The notes: generated from the letters alone by a model not told the origin. Counted from the first letter of the stretch, positions 1 to 8,867 are shown. The stretch is DNA of 64,000 nucleotides from Mesotoga prima MesG1.Ag.4.2 (GCF_000147715.2 NC_017934.1:2666001-2730000), one strand, 5' to 3'. Translations and numbers: made by a program.

Positions 1-30
1 AGAAACCTCATTTTCGAAGGTGCTTTCTAA

Positions 31-60
31 CAAAAGAAAAGGCGCGACCTCAGTCGCGTC
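31..60 (-). terminator. Intrinsic terminator downstream of tRNA-Pro
   Basis: The stem is 41-48 (GGCGCGAC) with 53-60 (GTCGCGTC) and a four-base loop. The A-rich stretch at 31-40 reads as a T-rich tract on the minus strand, so the hairpin has intrinsic terminator form for the tRNA gene that ends at 107. A shorter T run on the other side could also stop plus-strand transcription. Confidence 0.75.
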
Positions 61-106
61 TTTCCTTTATAATGGTGCTTTTCGCTAGCATCGCGGTGCT
101 AACAGG

Positions 107-182
107 TGGTCGGGGCAACTGGACTTGAACCAGCGACCTTCTGCGCCCCATGCAGACACGCTTCCAACTGCGCTATGCCCCG
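107..182 (-). tRNA. tRNA-Pro (anticodon GGG)
   Basis: Read on the minus strand, the 76 bases fold into a full cloverleaf. The acceptor stem is CGGGGCA with TGCCCCG, including the C1:G72 pair usual for bacterial tRNA-Pro. The D-arm uses GCGC/GCGT, and the anticodon stem is TCTGC/GCAGA with loop ATGGGGC, giving anticodon GGG. The T-arm is GCTGG/CCAGT with loop TTCAAGT. The CCA tail is encoded at 107-109. It should read the proline codons CCC and CCU. The gene stands alone with its own promoter and terminator. Confidence 0.95.
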
Positions 183-191
183 TACTCGAAG

Positions 192-220
192 ATTTTATCA
201 CAGTTGGGATAACCTTTCAA
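192..220 (-). promoter_or_regulatory. Sigma70-type promoter of tRNA-Pro
   Basis: On the minus strand there is a TTGAAA -35 box (215-220) and a TAAAAT -10 box (192-197) with a 17-base spacer. They end about ten bases before the mature tRNA 5' end. Confidence 0.65.
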
Positions 221-273
221 GAGCAGAACGACGCCCAGGGCAACTTTAGGATAATTAAAATTGGCTCTGCAGG

Positions 274-737
274 CTACTCTCGGACCTCGAAGGTCAGGAA
301 GTCGATCTCGATGCCGCCGCTCTCGGAATCATTCAACCTGAAGTCGTAGAATCCGGCATCCCATGGAGCGGTGAATACTATCAAACCGTCTGCCATGCCA
401 CCGACGTAAGCATACTGAATGTCGTGCAGGTCGTTTTCCGACTCGCTTCCATGCGTAATATCCGAAGGAACGATTCCGATCCAGGCGTAAGCCCCAGTCC
501 CGAAGTTCCAAAGAAGTAGAGATTGATCTCTTCACCGGGAACGAAAACAAGTTTTTCGAAACTCATGTACTTAGGTTCAAGGGGCAATTCGTCTTCCGCA
601 ACGTATACTAGACTCTCGATTTCATCGAGGTAGAATTCGTAGACTGAACCGTCCTTCAAAGTTACGACCAGCAAACCATTCGCAAGCGCAGTAACACACA
701 ATGCCGCAATTATCAAAAAAGCAAGCGTCTTCTTCAT
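274..737 (-). pseudogene. Frameshifted small secreted protein with an Ig-like domain
   Basis: The start is the ATG at 735-737, six bases after GAGG. The first ~20 residues (MKKTLAFLIIAALCVTALA) form a clear signal peptide. The reading frame is coherent through VFVPGEEINLYFFG. It then continues naturally only in another frame (GTGAYAWIGIVPSD, then APWDAGFYDFRL) to a stop at 274-276. The shift lies between about 491 and 510, and the total length of 464 bases is not a multiple of three. The C-terminal half resembles small Ig-like beta-sandwich domains with a PGE...WIGI...AP..G.Y.FRL pattern, found at the ends of secreted enzymes; this is recalled from memory. Function is unknown. It is either a decayed gene or a single-base sequence error. 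Confidence 0.7.
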
Positions 738-863
738 GCCGGACCTCATCCATGAAGATTCTCTCACAATTGCTTAAGCGGAGGGCTGCTGTTTTGTGCC
801 TTCCTAAAATGACAGTTGAACCTAGATCGTCGATGATGTCAGAATCCAGTCCAATTCAGATGC

Positions 864-889
864 TATAATATATGGTAGTTGAATATATG
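864..889 (+). promoter_or_regulatory. -10 box and likely operator of the nifX-like/padR operon
   Basis: TATAAT lies at 864-869. It overlaps a 23-base element at 867-889 that agrees at 17 of 23 positions with the palindrome at 43033-43055, which sits next to the -10 box of the ferredoxin/NifX cluster. The PadR protein encoded just downstream is the obvious candidate to bind both. No convincing -35 box is seen. Confidence 0.45.
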
Positions 890-904
890 CAAGGAGGTTG
901 GTTT

Positions 905-1276
905 GTGAAGATAGCTATTCCAACAATTGATAACAAAGGACTCCAGTCACATATATCGGAGCATTTCGGTCACTCTCCGTTCTTTGCATTCGTGACTGTT
1001 GAGAACAACGAAATTGTCTCTCACGAAATCGAGGTAAATCCCTTTGAACAGCACGAGCCTGGTGAAATTCCGGGTTATGTGAAGAGTAAAGGCGCCGATG
1101 TGATCATAACGAGAGGCATGGGCGGCCGGGCGAGGCAGTTCTTCGAGACTCTTGGCGTACATGCCATTACAGGAGCCAGCGGGACTGTAGAAGAGCTCGT
1201 AAAAACTTACATCGAAGGTGAACTTTCCAGTCTTGAATACGAGCCCGAAGACCACGGAAAGTTCCACAATCACTAA
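905..1276 (+). CDS. NifX/NifB-type dinitrogenase iron-molybdenum cofactor family protein
   Basis: This small cytosolic protein of 123 residues has the dinitrogenase FeMo-cofactor domain (PF02579 type). It begins with a KIAIPT strand, followed by SEHFGHSPFF and a C-terminal GADVIITRGMGGRARQFF segment. The GTG at 905 is chosen because AAGGAGG lies seven bases upstream; the upstream ATG at 872 lacks a binding site. Stand-alone members in non-fixing anaerobes are thought to bind or move metal or Fe-S clusters, and no nif genes occur here. It is followed 20 bases later by a PadR regulator and is probably co-transcribed with it. A second family member is encoded at 41382-41738. Confidence 0.85.
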   Translation: MKIAIPTIDNKGLQSHISEHFGHSPFFAFVTVENNEIVSHEIEVNPFEQHEPGEIPGYVKSKGADVIITRGMGGRARQFFETLGVHAITGASGTVEELVKTYIEGELSSLEYEPEDHGKFHNH

Positions 1277-1296
1277 TTAATGACATGGAGTACGGC

Positions 1297-1659
1297 ATGA
1301 GAAACATGAGGGGAAGAAGAATGGGGATGGGCAGATCCTGGATTGAACTGTATCTGCTTCTTCTCATCGCCGAAAAGCCTGCGCACGGTTATGAGCTTTC
1401 TTCTAGAATCAACGATTTCGAGATACCGATCTTTGGTGTCGGTCAAATGGGAAGCCTCTATCGTGTGTTGGGCAGCCTGGAAGAAATGGGACTCATAACT
1501 TCCGAATGGGATACTGAAGACGCAGGCCCGGCAAAGAAGAACTACAAGATCACAAGGGCCGGCCTCGAATACCTGAAAACAGCGGAGGTCAAAATAAAGA
1601 GATTCAGGGAGAACGTCGACAAGTTTCTTGACAGACTGAACAACCTGAATAAAATATAA
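1297..1659 (+). CDS. PadR-family transcriptional regulator
   Basis: The protein has 120 residues. The winged-helix core is recognisable from LLLLIAEKPAHGYEL, through GSLYRVLGSLEEMGLI and the wing, to YKITRAGLEYL. A basic C-terminal helix (VKIKRFRENVDKF) fits the short type 2 PadR dimerisation helix. The ATG at 1297 has GGAG six bases upstream; the ATG at 1285 has none. The N-terminus is rich in Met, Gly and Arg. PadR proteins are ligand-responsive repressors that bind AT-rich palindromes. The shared element at 867-889 and 43033-43055 suggests that it controls its own operon and the 41-43 kb cluster. Confidence 0.88.
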   Translation: MRNMRGRRMGMGRSWIELYLLLLIAEKPAHGYELSSRINDFEIPIFGVGQMGSLYRVLGSLEEMGLITSEWDTEDAGPAKKNYKITRAGLEYLKTAEVKIKRFRENVDKFLDRLNNLNKI

Positions 1660-1684
1660 AGCCCTGCGATGCAGGGCTTTACTT
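1658..1684. terminator. Bidirectional intrinsic terminator
   Basis: The perfect stem is AAAGCCCTGC (1658-1667) with GCAGGGCTTT (1671-1680) and a three-base loop, followed by T-rich sequence. It separates the convergent padR-like gene and the PLP enzyme gene, and its flanks allow termination in both directions. Confidence 0.85.
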
Positions 1685-2641
1685 TACATAAGTGGCCGGA
1701 TTGTCGAACAGCTTGAACAATCCACCAGTATGGATGAAAACAACTCTCTTCCCGGCAAACCTTTCCCTTGAGATCTGAAGCATTCCCCTGAAGGCTTTCG
1801 CCGTATAGACGGGGTCAAGGAAGAAGGCTCTCTCCCTGGCAAGGCTCTTTATAAGCTCTATATCCTCTTCCGAAGGCACGGCATAAGCAGGGCCCGAGAA
1901 GTCGTCGACTATCTCGATCTCGCCGTCATCTATCGATACGTCTATTTCGTACTCCCTCATCTCGCCTATTAGTCTCTTTGTCTTTTCCACGAAAATTGAA
2001 GAAGGGTCCTTCGTAACGTTTATTCCTATGACTCCGGTGTTGTAGCCAAGTATTCTTAGCCCTGCCAGAATTCCCGCATAGGTTCCGGCGCTGCCAACTG
2101 CAGTGAAGATGGCTTCAACTCCGTCGAGATTGATCTGGCCAGAGAGTTCTTTCACGGCGTCCACGTAACCTCTCGCTCCCAGCGCGTTTGAACCGCCCTC
2201 CGGGATCAGGTAAACCTTCCTTCCCTTATTCTCGTACTCTTCCTTCTTCTTGGCGAAGATCTCGTCTATTCTCGAATACTCCTCCTTGGTCACATAATGA
2301 ATGTCGCTTCCCACCATGGTATCTAAAAGGACGTTCCCTTGAGGAATCTCCATCGGCCTCCCCCTGAGGAAGAGTACCGGCTGCATTCCGAGCGATCTCG
2401 CCGCCATCGCCGTCGCCCTGCAGTGGTTCGACTGAATTCCCCCGCAGGTGAAGACGGTGTCTGCCTTCTTTTCCAGAGCATCTTTCAGAAGATACTCGAG
2501 CTTTCTGATTTTGTTGCCGCTCGTGATGAAGCCAGTCAACTCGTCGTGCTTGCAGAAGAGTTCGAATGGAAGGCCAAGGTACTCTTCGATCCATTCAAGC
2601 CTGTTCACGGGCGTAACACCGTTAATGAACTTCAGTTTCAA
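1679..2641 (-). CDS. D-cysteine desulfhydrase / ACC deaminase family PLP enzyme
   Basis: This fold-type II PLP enzyme has 320 residues. It shows TSGNKIRKLEYLL with the PLP lysine, GGIQSNHCRATA, and the phosphate-binding AVGSAGTYAG loop. The family includes D-cysteine desulfhydrase (D-Cys to pyruvate, H2S and ammonia) and 1-aminocyclopropane-1-carboxylate deaminase; sequence alone does not separate them here, though the former is commoner in such bacteria. The TTG at 2639-2641 is preferred because GGGGGTGAG lies just upstream; the ATG at 2668 lacks a binding site and overlaps the preceding gene. The gene is last in a minus-strand run with the M48 protease and zinc-ribbon protein and ends in the shared terminator at 1658-1684. 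Confidence 0.85.
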   Translation of the reverse strand: MKLKFINGVTPVNRLEWIEEYLGLPFELFCKHDELTGFITSGNKIRKLEYLLKDALEKKADTVFTCGGIQSNHCRATAMAARSLGMQPVLFLRGRPMEIPQGNVLLDTMVGSDIHYVTKEEYSRIDEIFAKKKEEYENKGRKVYLIPEGGSNALGARGYVDAVKELSGQINLDGVEAIFTAVGSAGTYAGILAGLRILGYNTGVIGINVTKDPSSIFVEKTKRLIGEMREYEIDVSIDDGEIEIVDDFSGPAYAVPSEEDIELIKSLARERAFFLDPVYTAKAFRGMLQISRERFAGKRVVFIHTGGLFKLFDNPATYVK

Positions 2642-2645
2642 GTTC

Positions 2646-3908
2646 TCACCCCCTACTCTTTCTTTCATCTATATTAGAGACTATTCCGTTGAGTTTTTCA
2701 ATTCGCTCCCACGAGGGCGGATGCGAGTAATATAGTGCTGCATACAAAGGATGCGGGCTGAGGTTAGACAAATTAGATACGGATAGGTTCTTCAAAGCTC
2801 TTATCATCGGTTGGGTATCGCCTGTAATCATTGCCGCATAACTGTCGGCCTCGAATTCCCACTTTCTGCTTATGAACGAGTCTATCCAGTCCAGAACCGT
2901 GAAGATCGAAGACAGGAAGATCCCGGCATAAAGCAGAATCGCGTATTTCTCTGAGACACCGAAAATACCAGCGACGGTATCGCTTTCGACCATCATCCAC
3001 AGAAGAACCACTGCGAATATTGCGACCGCGTTGGATATGAGCATCCCCTTGAGAATGTGTTTGCGCTTGAAGTGGCCGGCCTCATGGGCAAAGATCGCCT
3101 CTATCTCCTCTGAACTGTGCTTTTCCAGGAGGCTGTCGTACAGAACAATTCTCTTTGCCCTGCCTATACCCGTGAAAAAGGCGTTTGTGTGGCCCGTCTT
3201 CCTCGAGGCGTCCATGACAAGGATCGACTTGACTCCGAATCCTGCCTTGTCCGCAATTTCTCTTATCCTTTTTGCAAGGTTTTCATCTTCAAGCGGCTTC
3301 AGTTTGTAGAAAAGCGGCAGGATCACTGTCGGGAATATCAACTGAGTAAGTATCTCGAATCCAACGACGCCTATCAGCAGATAGACCCACCAGTATTCGA
3401 AGGAATCAATCGCAAGGAGGGCAAGATATACGAGTGGGAGGCCGATCCCGGCCGCAAGAAGGATCTCTTTTATCTTGTCCGAAACGAATGTTTTCGGTGT
3501 TGTTCGATTGAATCCATATCTGTTCTCCAGGACGAAAGTCGAGTATATCGAAAAGGGGAGAGAGATAAAAAAGTAAATCGAGGCGATTAAGGAGAAAAAG
3601 ATGAGGCCACGCAGCGCAAAACCTTCGGCCAACTTCATCGAAAGAGATTCGATTACTCCGAATCCCCAGAAAATTCCAATGCTAAGCGCTACAAGGTTGA
3701 CAACAGACGAAACGATAACAAAAAGACTCTTCGCCCTTGAATATTCCACAGACTTTTCTATGAGATCATCGCTGAAGACGTCTCGCAAGTTGTCTGGAAG
3801 TGAGACCTTCGAGAGTTTCGCATTTCTGAAGTTTAGGGACAGCAAAAAGAGTTCGAAGAAAGCGATTCCATAGACAACGAGAATAAAGACTGTCTCGAAG
3901 CTAGTCAT
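2646..3908 (-). CDS. M48 family membrane zinc metalloprotease (Ste24-like)
   Basis: This polytopic membrane protein has 420 residues. Several hydrophobic segments occupy the N-terminal half. The zinc motif HEAGH lies in IFAHEAGHFKRKH, and the third ligand is probably the Glu in WEFEADSYAA. The N-terminal transmembrane module plus the M48 domain matches Ste24/CAAX-protease-like proteins, which degrade membrane or misfolded proteins in bacteria. The ATG at 3906-3908 is used; a TTG lies one codon upstream. It overlaps the end of the zinc-ribbon gene, suggesting translational coupling. Its own substrate cannot be told. Confidence 0.88.
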   Translation of the reverse strand: MTSFETVFILVVYGIAFFELFLLSLNFRNAKLSKVSLPDNLRDVFSDDLIEKSVEYSRAKSLFVIVSSVVNLVALSIGIFWGFGVIESLSMKLAEGFALRGLIFFSLIASIYFFISLPFSIYSTFVLENRYGFNRTTPKTFVSDKIKEILLAAGIGLPLVYLALLAIDSFEYWWVYLLIGVVGFEILTQLIFPTVILPLFYKLKPLEDENLAKRIREIADKAGFGVKSILVMDASRKTGHTNAFFTGIGRAKRIVLYDSLLEKHSSEEIEAIFAHEAGHFKRKHILKGMLISNAVAIFAVVLLWMMVESDTVAGIFGVSEKYAILLYAGIFLSSIFTVLDWIDSFISRKWEFEADSYAAMITGDTQPMIRALKNLSVSNLSNLSPHPLYAALYYSHPPSWERIEKLNGIVSNIDERKSRG

Positions 3909-4350
3909 CAACTTCTTCTTTCTCTCTCAGATACTCTTCGACCTCTTCCTTGTCCAGCCTCCGGATCTGACCTTCAACCACCGGCCTGAATTCCTCTGTT
4001 TCGTGAAGCGCTTCTCCCAAAGGACACCTCTTCTCCGGGTTCTCCAGCAGGTAGTTCATCAGTCCGTCTTTATCCTTGAAGATCTTATAGAAGACTTTCG
4101 CACCGTCAGTCAATTCGTAGATGCCGCAAGGCCCGTTGAATAATGCCTCGGCTGCCCGGAGGTAAAGCATTGCGTCATTGAAAGAACCGAAGGAGGATAA
4201 GGGACCGTGTTTTTCTCTTTCATCGCCCTCCATGCAAATCGCCCTGCCACAAGTGGAACAGATGTATTGAACATGGTTCGACAGGCAGTCTTCGGGATTC
4301 TTAAGCGGCGTCGCCCTGTTATCACTAGAGTAGCATTCGGGACATTTCAA
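3901..4350 (-). CDS. Zinc-ribbon protein of unknown function
   Basis: This cytosolic protein has 149 residues. Two cysteine pairs near the N-terminus (CPEC and CSTC) predict a zinc ribbon. They are followed by an acidic/aromatic region and a charged helical C-terminus (QIRRLDKEEVEEYLREKEE). The TTG at 4348-4350 has GGAGGTGA eight bases upstream. I do not recognise a named family. It starts the minus-strand run that continues into the M48 protease by overlap, so a role in the same quality-control process is possible but unproven. Confidence 0.7.
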   Translation of the reverse strand: MKCPECYSSDNRATPLKNPEDCLSNHVQYICSTCGRAICMEGDEREKHGPLSSFGSFNDAMLYLRAAEALFNGPCGIYELTDGAKVFYKIFKDKDGLMNYLLENPEKRCPLGEALHETEEFRPVVEGQIRRLDKEEVEEYLREKEEVDD

Positions 4351-4525
4351 CTCACTCACCTCCAATACACTATTTTACGACATTGTGGCGATCTCTGTAA
4401 CCCTCTGTACCGACTAATCTTTGGGGGAAGGCTCCCGCAATTATCAAGAGTCAGACTTACCCAGAACGCCGTAAAAGTAGCTGTGTCGATCCAGTGATGT
4501 TATCATTGTCTCTGGAGGCGATCAG

Positions 4526-5854
4526 GTGATAGACATCTTTGCCGGGTGGTTTTCGGCGCTCGGACTCAGCGAGACTTTCGACTTGGTACTTGCCAATATA
4601 GTTGTCGGAATAATAATGGTAGTCGTGGCCTTTCTCTCGAAATTCCTCTTCGAGAAGCTGCTGATCAAGCCCATAGAAATCATTGTGAGAAGGTCCGCGT
4701 TCAAGTGGGACGATTATTTAATCAAGCACAGACTTCTCTACAAGATAGCACTGATGATACCGGCAATAGTTATCGCTCTCTTCGCCCGGGCATTCCCCGC
4801 GATAGAGGACTTGATCTACAAACTGGTCGCCACGTATCTAATATTCATCGTCGCCGTCGTGATAGACTCCTTCCTGGACGTCTTGACGAGCGCCTATCAG
4901 TCCCTTGAAACCTCAAAAGACAAACCTATAAAGAGCTATATTACCGTAGTGAAGATCATGGTCTACATTGTGGCCGGGGTTATTGCGGTATCAGTGCTGA
5001 CTGGAATCTCTCCATGGGGAATCCTTAGCGGGATCGGAGCGATGACGGCAGTTCTGCTGGTAGTCTTCCGCGACTCGCTTCTAGGACTCGTCGCAAGCAT
5101 ACAGATTTCGAAGAACAATCTCGTCAGCATAGGCGACTGGATAGAGGTTCCGAAATTTCAGGCCGACGGAGACGTTATAGACATAACGCTTACCACAATC
5201 AGGATCCAGAACTGGGACAAAACGATCACCACCATCCCCTCCTACGCGATAATCTCGGAATCCTTCAAGAACTGGAAGGGAATGTTTCAGGCCGGAGGAA
5301 GAAGGATAAAGAGATCGGTCTTCATTGACACCTCGTCGATTCGCTTTCTCGACGACGAGCTTTACGAAAGGCTTTACAGGATCGAGATCCTCAGACCCTA
5401 TCTGGAAAGCAAAAAGAAAGAGATAGAGGAATTCAACAAGAAAAACAATGTAGATGTGAGCGAACCCGTCAACGGCAGGAAAATGACCAACATTGGAACC
5501 TTCAGGGCCTATCTCATGGCATATCTGAGAAATCTCCCGGGAACGAACAAGAACATGATAATCATGGTAAGGCAGCTTCAGCCAACCGACACCGGGCTTC
5601 CTCTGGAAATATACGCCTTCAGCAGCGATACTTCTTGGGTGAACTACGAAGCTTTGCAGTCGGACATCTTCGATCACGTCTTCGCCGCACTGCCACACTT
5701 CGGTCTCCGGGTCTTCCAGAATCCTACGGGAAGAGATGTGAGGGCTCTGGGCGAACTTTTCGTAAGCGGCAAGATGGCTGTTCCGCACCCGTCTGCCGGA
5801 GAGAAATCCGCCACTATAAACAACGACGAAGACCGGCAAATAGATTATCATTAG
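4526..5854 (+). CDS. MscS-family mechanosensitive ion channel (large form)
   Basis: The 442-residue membrane protein has about five hydrophobic segments in the first ~185 residues. The MscS pore/beta-domain follows (GIGAMTAVLLVVFRDSLLGL, then ISKNNLVSIGDWIEVP) with a long cytosolic C-terminus. This architecture resembles the YbdG/YnaI group rather than the 280-residue MscS type. Such channels open under membrane tension and release solutes on hypo-osmotic shock. The start is GTG at 4526 with GGAGG at 4513-4517. Its end faces the convergent osmoprotectant transporter operon, so uptake and release functions lie side by side. Confidence 0.9.
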   Translation: MIDIFAGWFSALGLSETFDLVLANIVVGIIMVVVAFLSKFLFEKLLIKPIEIIVRRSAFKWDDYLIKHRLLYKIALMIPAIVIALFARAFPAIEDLIYKLVATYLIFIVAVVIDSFLDVLTSAYQSLETSKDKPIKSYITVVKIMVYIVAGVIAVSVLTGISPWGILSGIGAMTAVLLVVFRDSLLGLVASIQISKNNLVSIGDWIEVPKFQADGDVIDITLTTIRIQNWDKTITTIPSYAIISESFKNWKGMFQAGGRRIKRSVFIDTSSIRFLDDELYERLYRIEILRPYLESKKKEIEEFNKKNNVDVSEPVNGRKMTNIGTFRAYLMAYLRNLPGTNKNMIIMVRQLQPTDTGLPLEIYAFSSDTSWVNYEALQSDIFDHVFAALPHFGLRVFQNPTGRDVRALGELFVSGKMAVPHPSAGEKSATINNDEDRQIDYH

Positions 5855-5872
5855 TTAACGACAGGTCCGCAG

Positions 5873-6616
5873 TCATCCCGACGATATAGTCTTCTCTAAA
5901 TTCCCCAGAAATGCGTCTACCGAAAAGGCGAGAAGAGCCGCCGGAATAGCCCCCTCGAGCACAAAGGCGGGATTCTCCGCAACGAGTCCTGCGATGATGG
6001 GCGATCCCAACCCTCCTGCCCCTATCGTTGCACCGACAGTCGCTGTGCCGATGTTTATCACCACGGATATCCTTATTCCCGACATTATGACCTTCAGCGC
6101 AAGTGGGAATTCCACTTTGAACAGCGCCTGCCATGAAGACATCCCCATACCGTATGCGGCTTCGCGAACATCGGGAGGAATGTTCTCGATGCCGGCAATC
6201 GTGTTCCTCACTATAGGCAGAAGTCCGTAGAGAAGCAGAGCGGCCACTGTCGGCTTGAATCCAAAGCCGAGTAGGGGAACGGCGAGAGCCAGCACTGCGA
6301 CGGGCGGAAAGGTCTGGCCAAGAGAGCTCAGGTTCGACACAAGCGGCAGATACTGTCTCCCCATCGGCCGCGTGACCAATACCCCAATCGATATGCCGAT
6401 AATCGTGGCAAGTCCGCTCGAGACAAGGACCATCCACATATGTTCTGCCACGAGTTCAAGCAGGGTTCCTCTCGGGTGGAGGACCTCCCTCTCTTCCGGA
6501 AAGAGCCAGCCTAGAAAGTTCTCCCATAAAGCCATGTTGGAAATGAGGAGAATGAACGCCAGCAGAAAGATCCCCAGAAAGATCCATGACGAAAGTCTGC
6601 TATTCTTCCCTGTCAC
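5873..6616 (-). CDS. Glycine betaine/choline ABC transporter permease (OpuCB/OpuCD type)
   Basis: The 247-residue integral membrane protein has the BPD transmembrane domain. The EAA loop is visible as DVREAAYGMGMSSWQALFKVEFPLALKVIMSGIR before the last membrane helices. Typical family stretches TVGATIGAGGLGSPI and LLPIVRNTIAGIENI are present. The GTG start overlaps the end of the ATPase gene by 17 bases. It forms one half of the translocation pore of the Opu-type importer, together with the permease at 7687-8862. Confidence 0.92.
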   Translation of the reverse strand: MTGKNSRLSSWIFLGIFLLAFILLISNMALWENFLGWLFPEEREVLHPRGTLLELVAEHMWMVLVSSGLATIIGISIGVLVTRPMGRQYLPLVSNLSSLGQTFPPVAVLALAVPLLGFGFKPTVAALLLYGLLPIVRNTIAGIENIPPDVREAAYGMGMSSWQALFKVEFPLALKVIMSGIRISVVINIGTATVGATIGAGGLGSPIIAGLVAENPAFVLEGAIPAALLAFSVDAFLGNLEKTISSG

Positions 6617-7694
6617 TTCTCGTCAACTCCTGAATCTTCGCTAGGCTTATCTGACCGAGAAAGCGTCCCGATTTCTCCACGACGGGGAGTGCCACTGTAC
6701 CGCTCTCAAGCATCCTAGAAAGCGCCTCTTTGACAGTGCTGTCGGGGCTCAAAACCTCCTCCTCGAGCATTTCAGTCAATGCCTCCCTGATGGGCAACTC
6801 CCTGTTTGAATGCGAGACATCCACCCAACCGACAAGTCTCCTCTCTTCATCCAGCGCCCAGATGAACTCCTCTTTCGTCATACCAAGCTGGTCCCAGTTG
6901 CCGTCGACGTCTATCGTCTCGCACTTTTCTATGTATTCTGTGACCGGTATTCTGGAGAGCCTCTTTAGGGCCCTGTCGGACCCCATGAAATCGTGAACGA
7001 ACTTCTCTTTAGGTCTTGCCAGAATCTCTTCGGGGGTATCGAACTGAAGTATCCTTCCCGCCCTCATGACCGCAATCCTGTCGGCAAGCCTTATCGCCTC
7101 GTCTATATCGTGAGTTACGAAGACTATCGTCTTATGAAGCTCCTCTTGAATCCTGGCGAACTCGTCCTGCAGTCTCACCCTCGTTAGGGGATCGACCGCC
7201 CCGAAAGGTTCATCCATAAGGATTATCGGCGGGTCGGCCGCAAGCGCTCTCGCGACGCCCACTCTCTGGGCTTCCCCTCCCGAAAGCTCTTTGGGGAGCT
7301 TGTTTGCGTAGGACCTCGGCTCAAGCCCGACTAATTCGAGCAGTTCGCTTACCCTTCTCTCTATCTTCGATTTTTCCCATTTCAGCAGTTTGGGAACGGT
7401 CGCGATGTTATCCTTCACGGACATATGTGGAAAGAGACCTACGTTCTGGATGACGTAGCCTATCCCTCTTCTTAGACTCATGACATCCATTTCCTTCACA
7501 TCTTCTCCATCGATGAGGATCCTGCCGCCGCTAGGTTTAACGATTCTGTTTATCATCTTGAGAGTCGTCGTCTTACCGCACCCAGACGGCCCAATAAGAA
7601 CGGTGAGCTCTCTCGAGGGTATTTCGAATGTTATATCTCTCACAGCTACGGTCTCTTCATCGTATTCCTTCGTGACATTCTCGAATCTAATCAT
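6600..7694 (-). CDS. Osmoprotectant ABC transporter ATPase with CBS pair (OpuCA type)
   Basis: The protein has 364 residues. The ABC domain shows Walker A GPSGCGKTT, signature LSGGEAQRVGVARAL, Walker B IILMDEPFGAVD and the switch His in VFVTHD. The last ~110 residues form tandem CBS domains (LGMTKEEFIWALDEE to SLAKIQEL), as in OpuA/OpuC ATPases where they sense ionic strength or cyclic di-AMP. GGAGGTGGCCG precedes the ATG. The start overlaps the preceding permease gene by eight bases, and the end overlaps the next permease. It energises uptake of glycine betaine, carnitine or choline. Confidence 0.94.
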   Translation of the reverse strand: MIRFENVTKEYDEETVAVRDITFEIPSRELTVLIGPSGCGKTTTLKMINRIVKPSGGRILIDGEDVKEMDVMSLRRGIGYVIQNVGLFPHMSVKDNIATVPKLLKWEKSKIERRVSELLELVGLEPRSYANKLPKELSGGEAQRVGVARALAADPPIILMDEPFGAVDPLTRVRLQDEFARIQEELHKTIVFVTHDIDEAIRLADRIAVMRAGRILQFDTPEEILARPKEKFVHDFMGSDRALKRLSRIPVTEYIEKCETIDVDGNWDQLGMTKEEFIWALDEERRLVGWVDVSHSNRELPIREALTEMLEEEVLSPDSTVKEALSRMLESGTVALPVVEKSGRFLGQISLAKIQELTRSDREE

Positions 7695-8862
7695 CGGCCA
7701 CCTCCGAAACGAGCCCTCTGGGCGTCAGAATAGCTATCAACAATTGCATAAGAGAATCGACTATCAGGGCAAGCGCCACGATCGGCAACGCTCCGAGAAG
7801 TACGAGATCCATGGCGGCCTGGCCAAGACCCTGAAAAACGAAGACCCCAAGACCCCCGGCTCCAATGAGCGCGGCCATCGTCGTATTGCCCACCGCCTGG
7901 ACGGCCGCCGTTCTTACTCCTGCAAGAACTACCGGCAGCGAGATCGGAATCTCCACCTTTCCTAGGACCTGCAACCTGCTCATCCCCATGGCCCTGGCGG
8001 CCTCAACCGTATCGGCCGGAATGACTTTCAGACTCGAGTAAGTATTTCTAACGATAGGAAGGAGTGAATAGAGAACGAGGGCTATCATAGCTGGCGCCCA
8101 GCCGACTCCCGTTATCCCGAGCTCCCTCAGGAAGGGGAGACTCCGAGAGAGATACGACAGCGGCGCTATGAGAAGCCCGAAAAGCGCTATGCTCGGAATC
8201 GTCTGTATGAAATTCACCACACCAAAGACCGGTTTCTCGACCTTTGGCAAGCTGTTGGCCGCCACTCCAAGGGGCACTCCGATTATCACCCCAGCCACTA
8301 CGGCTCCGCCGGCGATCAGAAGATGCCGTACAGTCTCTTCGAGAAACCTGTCGCTCCTGTTTGCGTACTCCTTCATGATCGCTAGCTCCCTGAGATGACC
8401 GGAGCCGAGAAGAACTGCGAACGAAGCGATTGGGATCAGAACGAGCAGTGACGACAGTATCCTCTTATCCTTCAGTTTCCTTCTTGCCGCAAAGACGACC
8501 ACATAACCGGCCAGAAGGAGAATCCACAAGCCGGTGGAAGGGGAGACTCTGGCAAACGGCCCCGTTTCCGAGGCGATTTGAATCGCGCTGCTACCTGCAA
8601 GGAAGAAACCGTATACCGGGGCGAGCCCACCTGCAAGGCCCATCAAGAAGTAGTATCCGCTGAAAGAAAGCAAGATGGTGACACCAGAGAACGCCAGAAG
8701 AACCACGAGGCCAATTACGGAAACCCTGGCCAGGCTGACCGGCAAAGCTGCGGAAATTCTCGTCTCCTTCACCGAAAGAAAACCTGGAAGCAGTATAGAA
8801 AACAACATGATGGCCACTCCAAGAATGGCCATCATATCTTTTCGTCGCGCAAAGGACGCCAT
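7687..8862 (-). CDS. Osmoprotectant ABC transporter permease with extended N-terminus
   Basis: The protein has 391 residues. The C-terminal ~210 residues are the BPD permease domain with the EAA-type loop (DTVEAARAMGMSRLQVLGKVEIPISLPVVL). Unlike the 247-residue partner, it carries about 170 extra N-terminal residues with five or so hydrophobic segments, a feature of some ProW/YehY-type permeases. A clear ribosome binding site is lacking before the ATG at 8862, so translation may be coupled to the binding-protein gene five bases upstream. An internal start at the MM pair (residues 10-11) is possible. Confidence 0.9.
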   Translation of the reverse strand: MASFARRKDMMAILGVAIMLFSILLPGFLSVKETRISAALPVSLARVSVIGLVVLLAFSGVTILLSFSGYYFLMGLAGGLAPVYGFFLAGSSAIQIASETGPFARVSPSTGLWILLLAGYVVVFAARRKLKDKRILSSLLVLIPIASFAVLLGSGHLRELAIMKEYANRSDRFLEETVRHLLIAGGAVVAGVIIGVPLGVAANSLPKVEKPVFGVVNFIQTIPSIALFGLLIAPLSYLSRSLPFLRELGITGVGWAPAMIALVLYSLLPIVRNTYSSLKVIPADTVEAARAMGMSRLQVLGKVEIPISLPVVLAGVRTAAVQAVGNTTMAALIGAGGLGVFVFQGLGQAAMDLVLLGALPIVALALIVDSLMQLLIAILTPRGLVSEVADD

Positions 8863-8867
8863 AGGCT

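Noticed and set aside
872-904. Upstream ATG as start of the first NifX-like gene
   Set aside because: It lies inside the promoter/operator element and lacks a ribosome binding site, while GTG 905 has AAGGAGG at good spacing.
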